The notes below the pieces were generated by a model. The model saw only the letters and a program-made list of their open reading frames with translations, did no database searches and had not been told where the DNA came from. Source: Planctomycetota bacterium (lineage in GTDB: Bacteria; Planctomycetota; Phycisphaerae; Sedimentisphaerales; Anaerobacaceae). Taken from it: a DNA stretch of 14,995 nucleotides. The stretch spans positions 1-14,995 of the forward strand of contig JAGLNB010000009.1 of assembly GCA_023139715.1 (NCBI GenBank). Reading direction: 5' to 3'. Positions 14,651 through 14,995 of the stretch are shown piece by piece; position 1 is the first letter of the stretch, and every line of letters begins with the position of its first letter. The position numbers and the translations under genes were made by a program.

Positions 14651-14676
14651 TGACCATACGAAATTATTCGTATAAC
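14650..14676 (+). promoter_or_regulatory. Candidate promoter of the blaI-like gene
   Basis: TTGACC (14650-14655) and TATAAC (14671-14676) are 15 nt apart, shorter than ideal; the hexamer TAACTT starting at 14673 would give 17 nt. The -35 lies between the two palindromes and the second palindrome fills the spacer, so bound repressor would block polymerase. Confidence 0.5.
14656..14673. promoter_or_regulatory. Candidate BlaI operator 2
   Basis: Perfect palindrome ATACGAA-ATTA-TTCGTAT (18 bp) with the same ACGAA/TTCGT core as operator 1. The dyad centres are 21 bp apart, two helical turns, so two dimers would sit on the same DNA face. The arms resemble the TACGA/TCGTA half-sites expected for BlaI/MecI-type repressors. 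Confidence 0.7.
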
Positions 14677-14721
14677 TTATTCCCGGACAGTAAAAAACCA
14701 GTATTTGAAAGGGATTAAAAT

Positions 14722-14995
14722 ATGGCAAGGCACAAAACAGCAAGCCCTACCAACAAGGAGTTGGTAATTTTAGGCATCCTTTGGAATAACGGCCCAAGTA
14801 CCGTTCGGCAGGTCAACGAAGAAATGAATAAGCAGCAAAAAACCGGCTACACAACAACGCTTAAGCTTATGCAGATAATGACGGAAAAAGGGCTGGTGGT
14901 TCGGGACGATTCAAAGTTTCAGCATATTTATAAACCGGCCATCAGTGAAGAAAAAACACAAAATCAGGTAGTTGGCGACTTACTTGAAAAAGTAT
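14722..14995 (+). CDS. BlaI/MecI/CopY-type transcriptional repressor, 5' part (gene cut by window end)
   Basis: 91 complete codons are visible from ATG 14722, with GAAAGGG about 8 nt upstream. The winged helix is clear: KELVILGILWNNGPSTVRQV (12-31), TGYTTTLKLMQIMTEKGLV (41-59) and the wing HIYKPAIS. BlaI repressors bind DNA as dimers and are usually inactivated by cleavage through a membrane M56 metallopeptidase encoded next door; such a gene would be expected just beyond the window. Residues after about 75 would form the dimerisation helices. Two matching palindromes in its promoter support autoregulation. Confidence 0.93.
   Translation, partial: MARHKTASPTNKELVILGILWNNGPSTVRQVNEEMNKQQKTGYTTTLKLMQIMTEKGLVVRDDSKFQHIYKPAISEEKTQNQVVGDLLEKV

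Overview
The window is about 15 kb of AT-leaning bacterial DNA and is most consistent with a planctomycete of the Phycisphaerae/Sedimentisphaerales type. The evidence is the gene content: a secreted TPR-FN3-LamG protein, PadR with membrane HAAS proteins carrying pseudopilin-like C-termini, a YtrA-type GntR/ABC cluster, and a BlaI regulator with the TGYTTTLKLMQIM motif. The phylum call is inference from family resemblance; no ribosomal RNA is present.

Layout, left to right. (1) 1-105 (+) is the 3' end of rpsU (ribosomal protein bS21), followed by a probable terminator. (2) 203-4003 (-) is an apparent operon read right to left: a PadR regulator, then two tandem paralogous membrane proteins, each with a cytoplasmic HAAS/DUF1700-like domain, one membrane helix and a large extracytoplasmic domain. 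The pair arose by a 1705-bp direct tandem duplication that also copied the last codons of padR. (3) 4004-4608 has no protein gene. It holds the padR promoter and a candidate operator, an AT-rich stretch, a 7-bp tandem repeat, a tRNA-Ser(UGA), and a second copy of the tRNA 3' end 145 bp downstream. (4) 4609-10691 (-) is an apparent operon: a secreted TPR/FN3/LamG protein, a membrane sensor histidine kinase, a GrpB-family protein and an OmpR-type response regulator. (5) 10903-14530 (+) is a divergent operon: a YtrA-type GntR repressor, an ABC ATPase, its six-helix permease, and a membrane protein ending in a zinc ribbon, closed by a strong intrinsic terminator. (6) 14722-14995 (+) is the 5' part of a BlaI/MecI-type repressor gene whose promoter carries two palindromic operators 21 bp apart.

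Functionally the window is mostly envelope sensing: four separate regulator modules (PadR-HAAS, two-component system with a lectin-like secreted partner, GntR-ABC, BlaI) lie side by side. The most unusual points are the mosaic identity of the duplicated HAAS genes (near-identical in the cytoplasmic part and leader, divergent from the membrane helix outward), the tRNA-Ser with two stem mismatches and a duplicated 3' end, and the lectin-kinase-GrpB-regulator operon.
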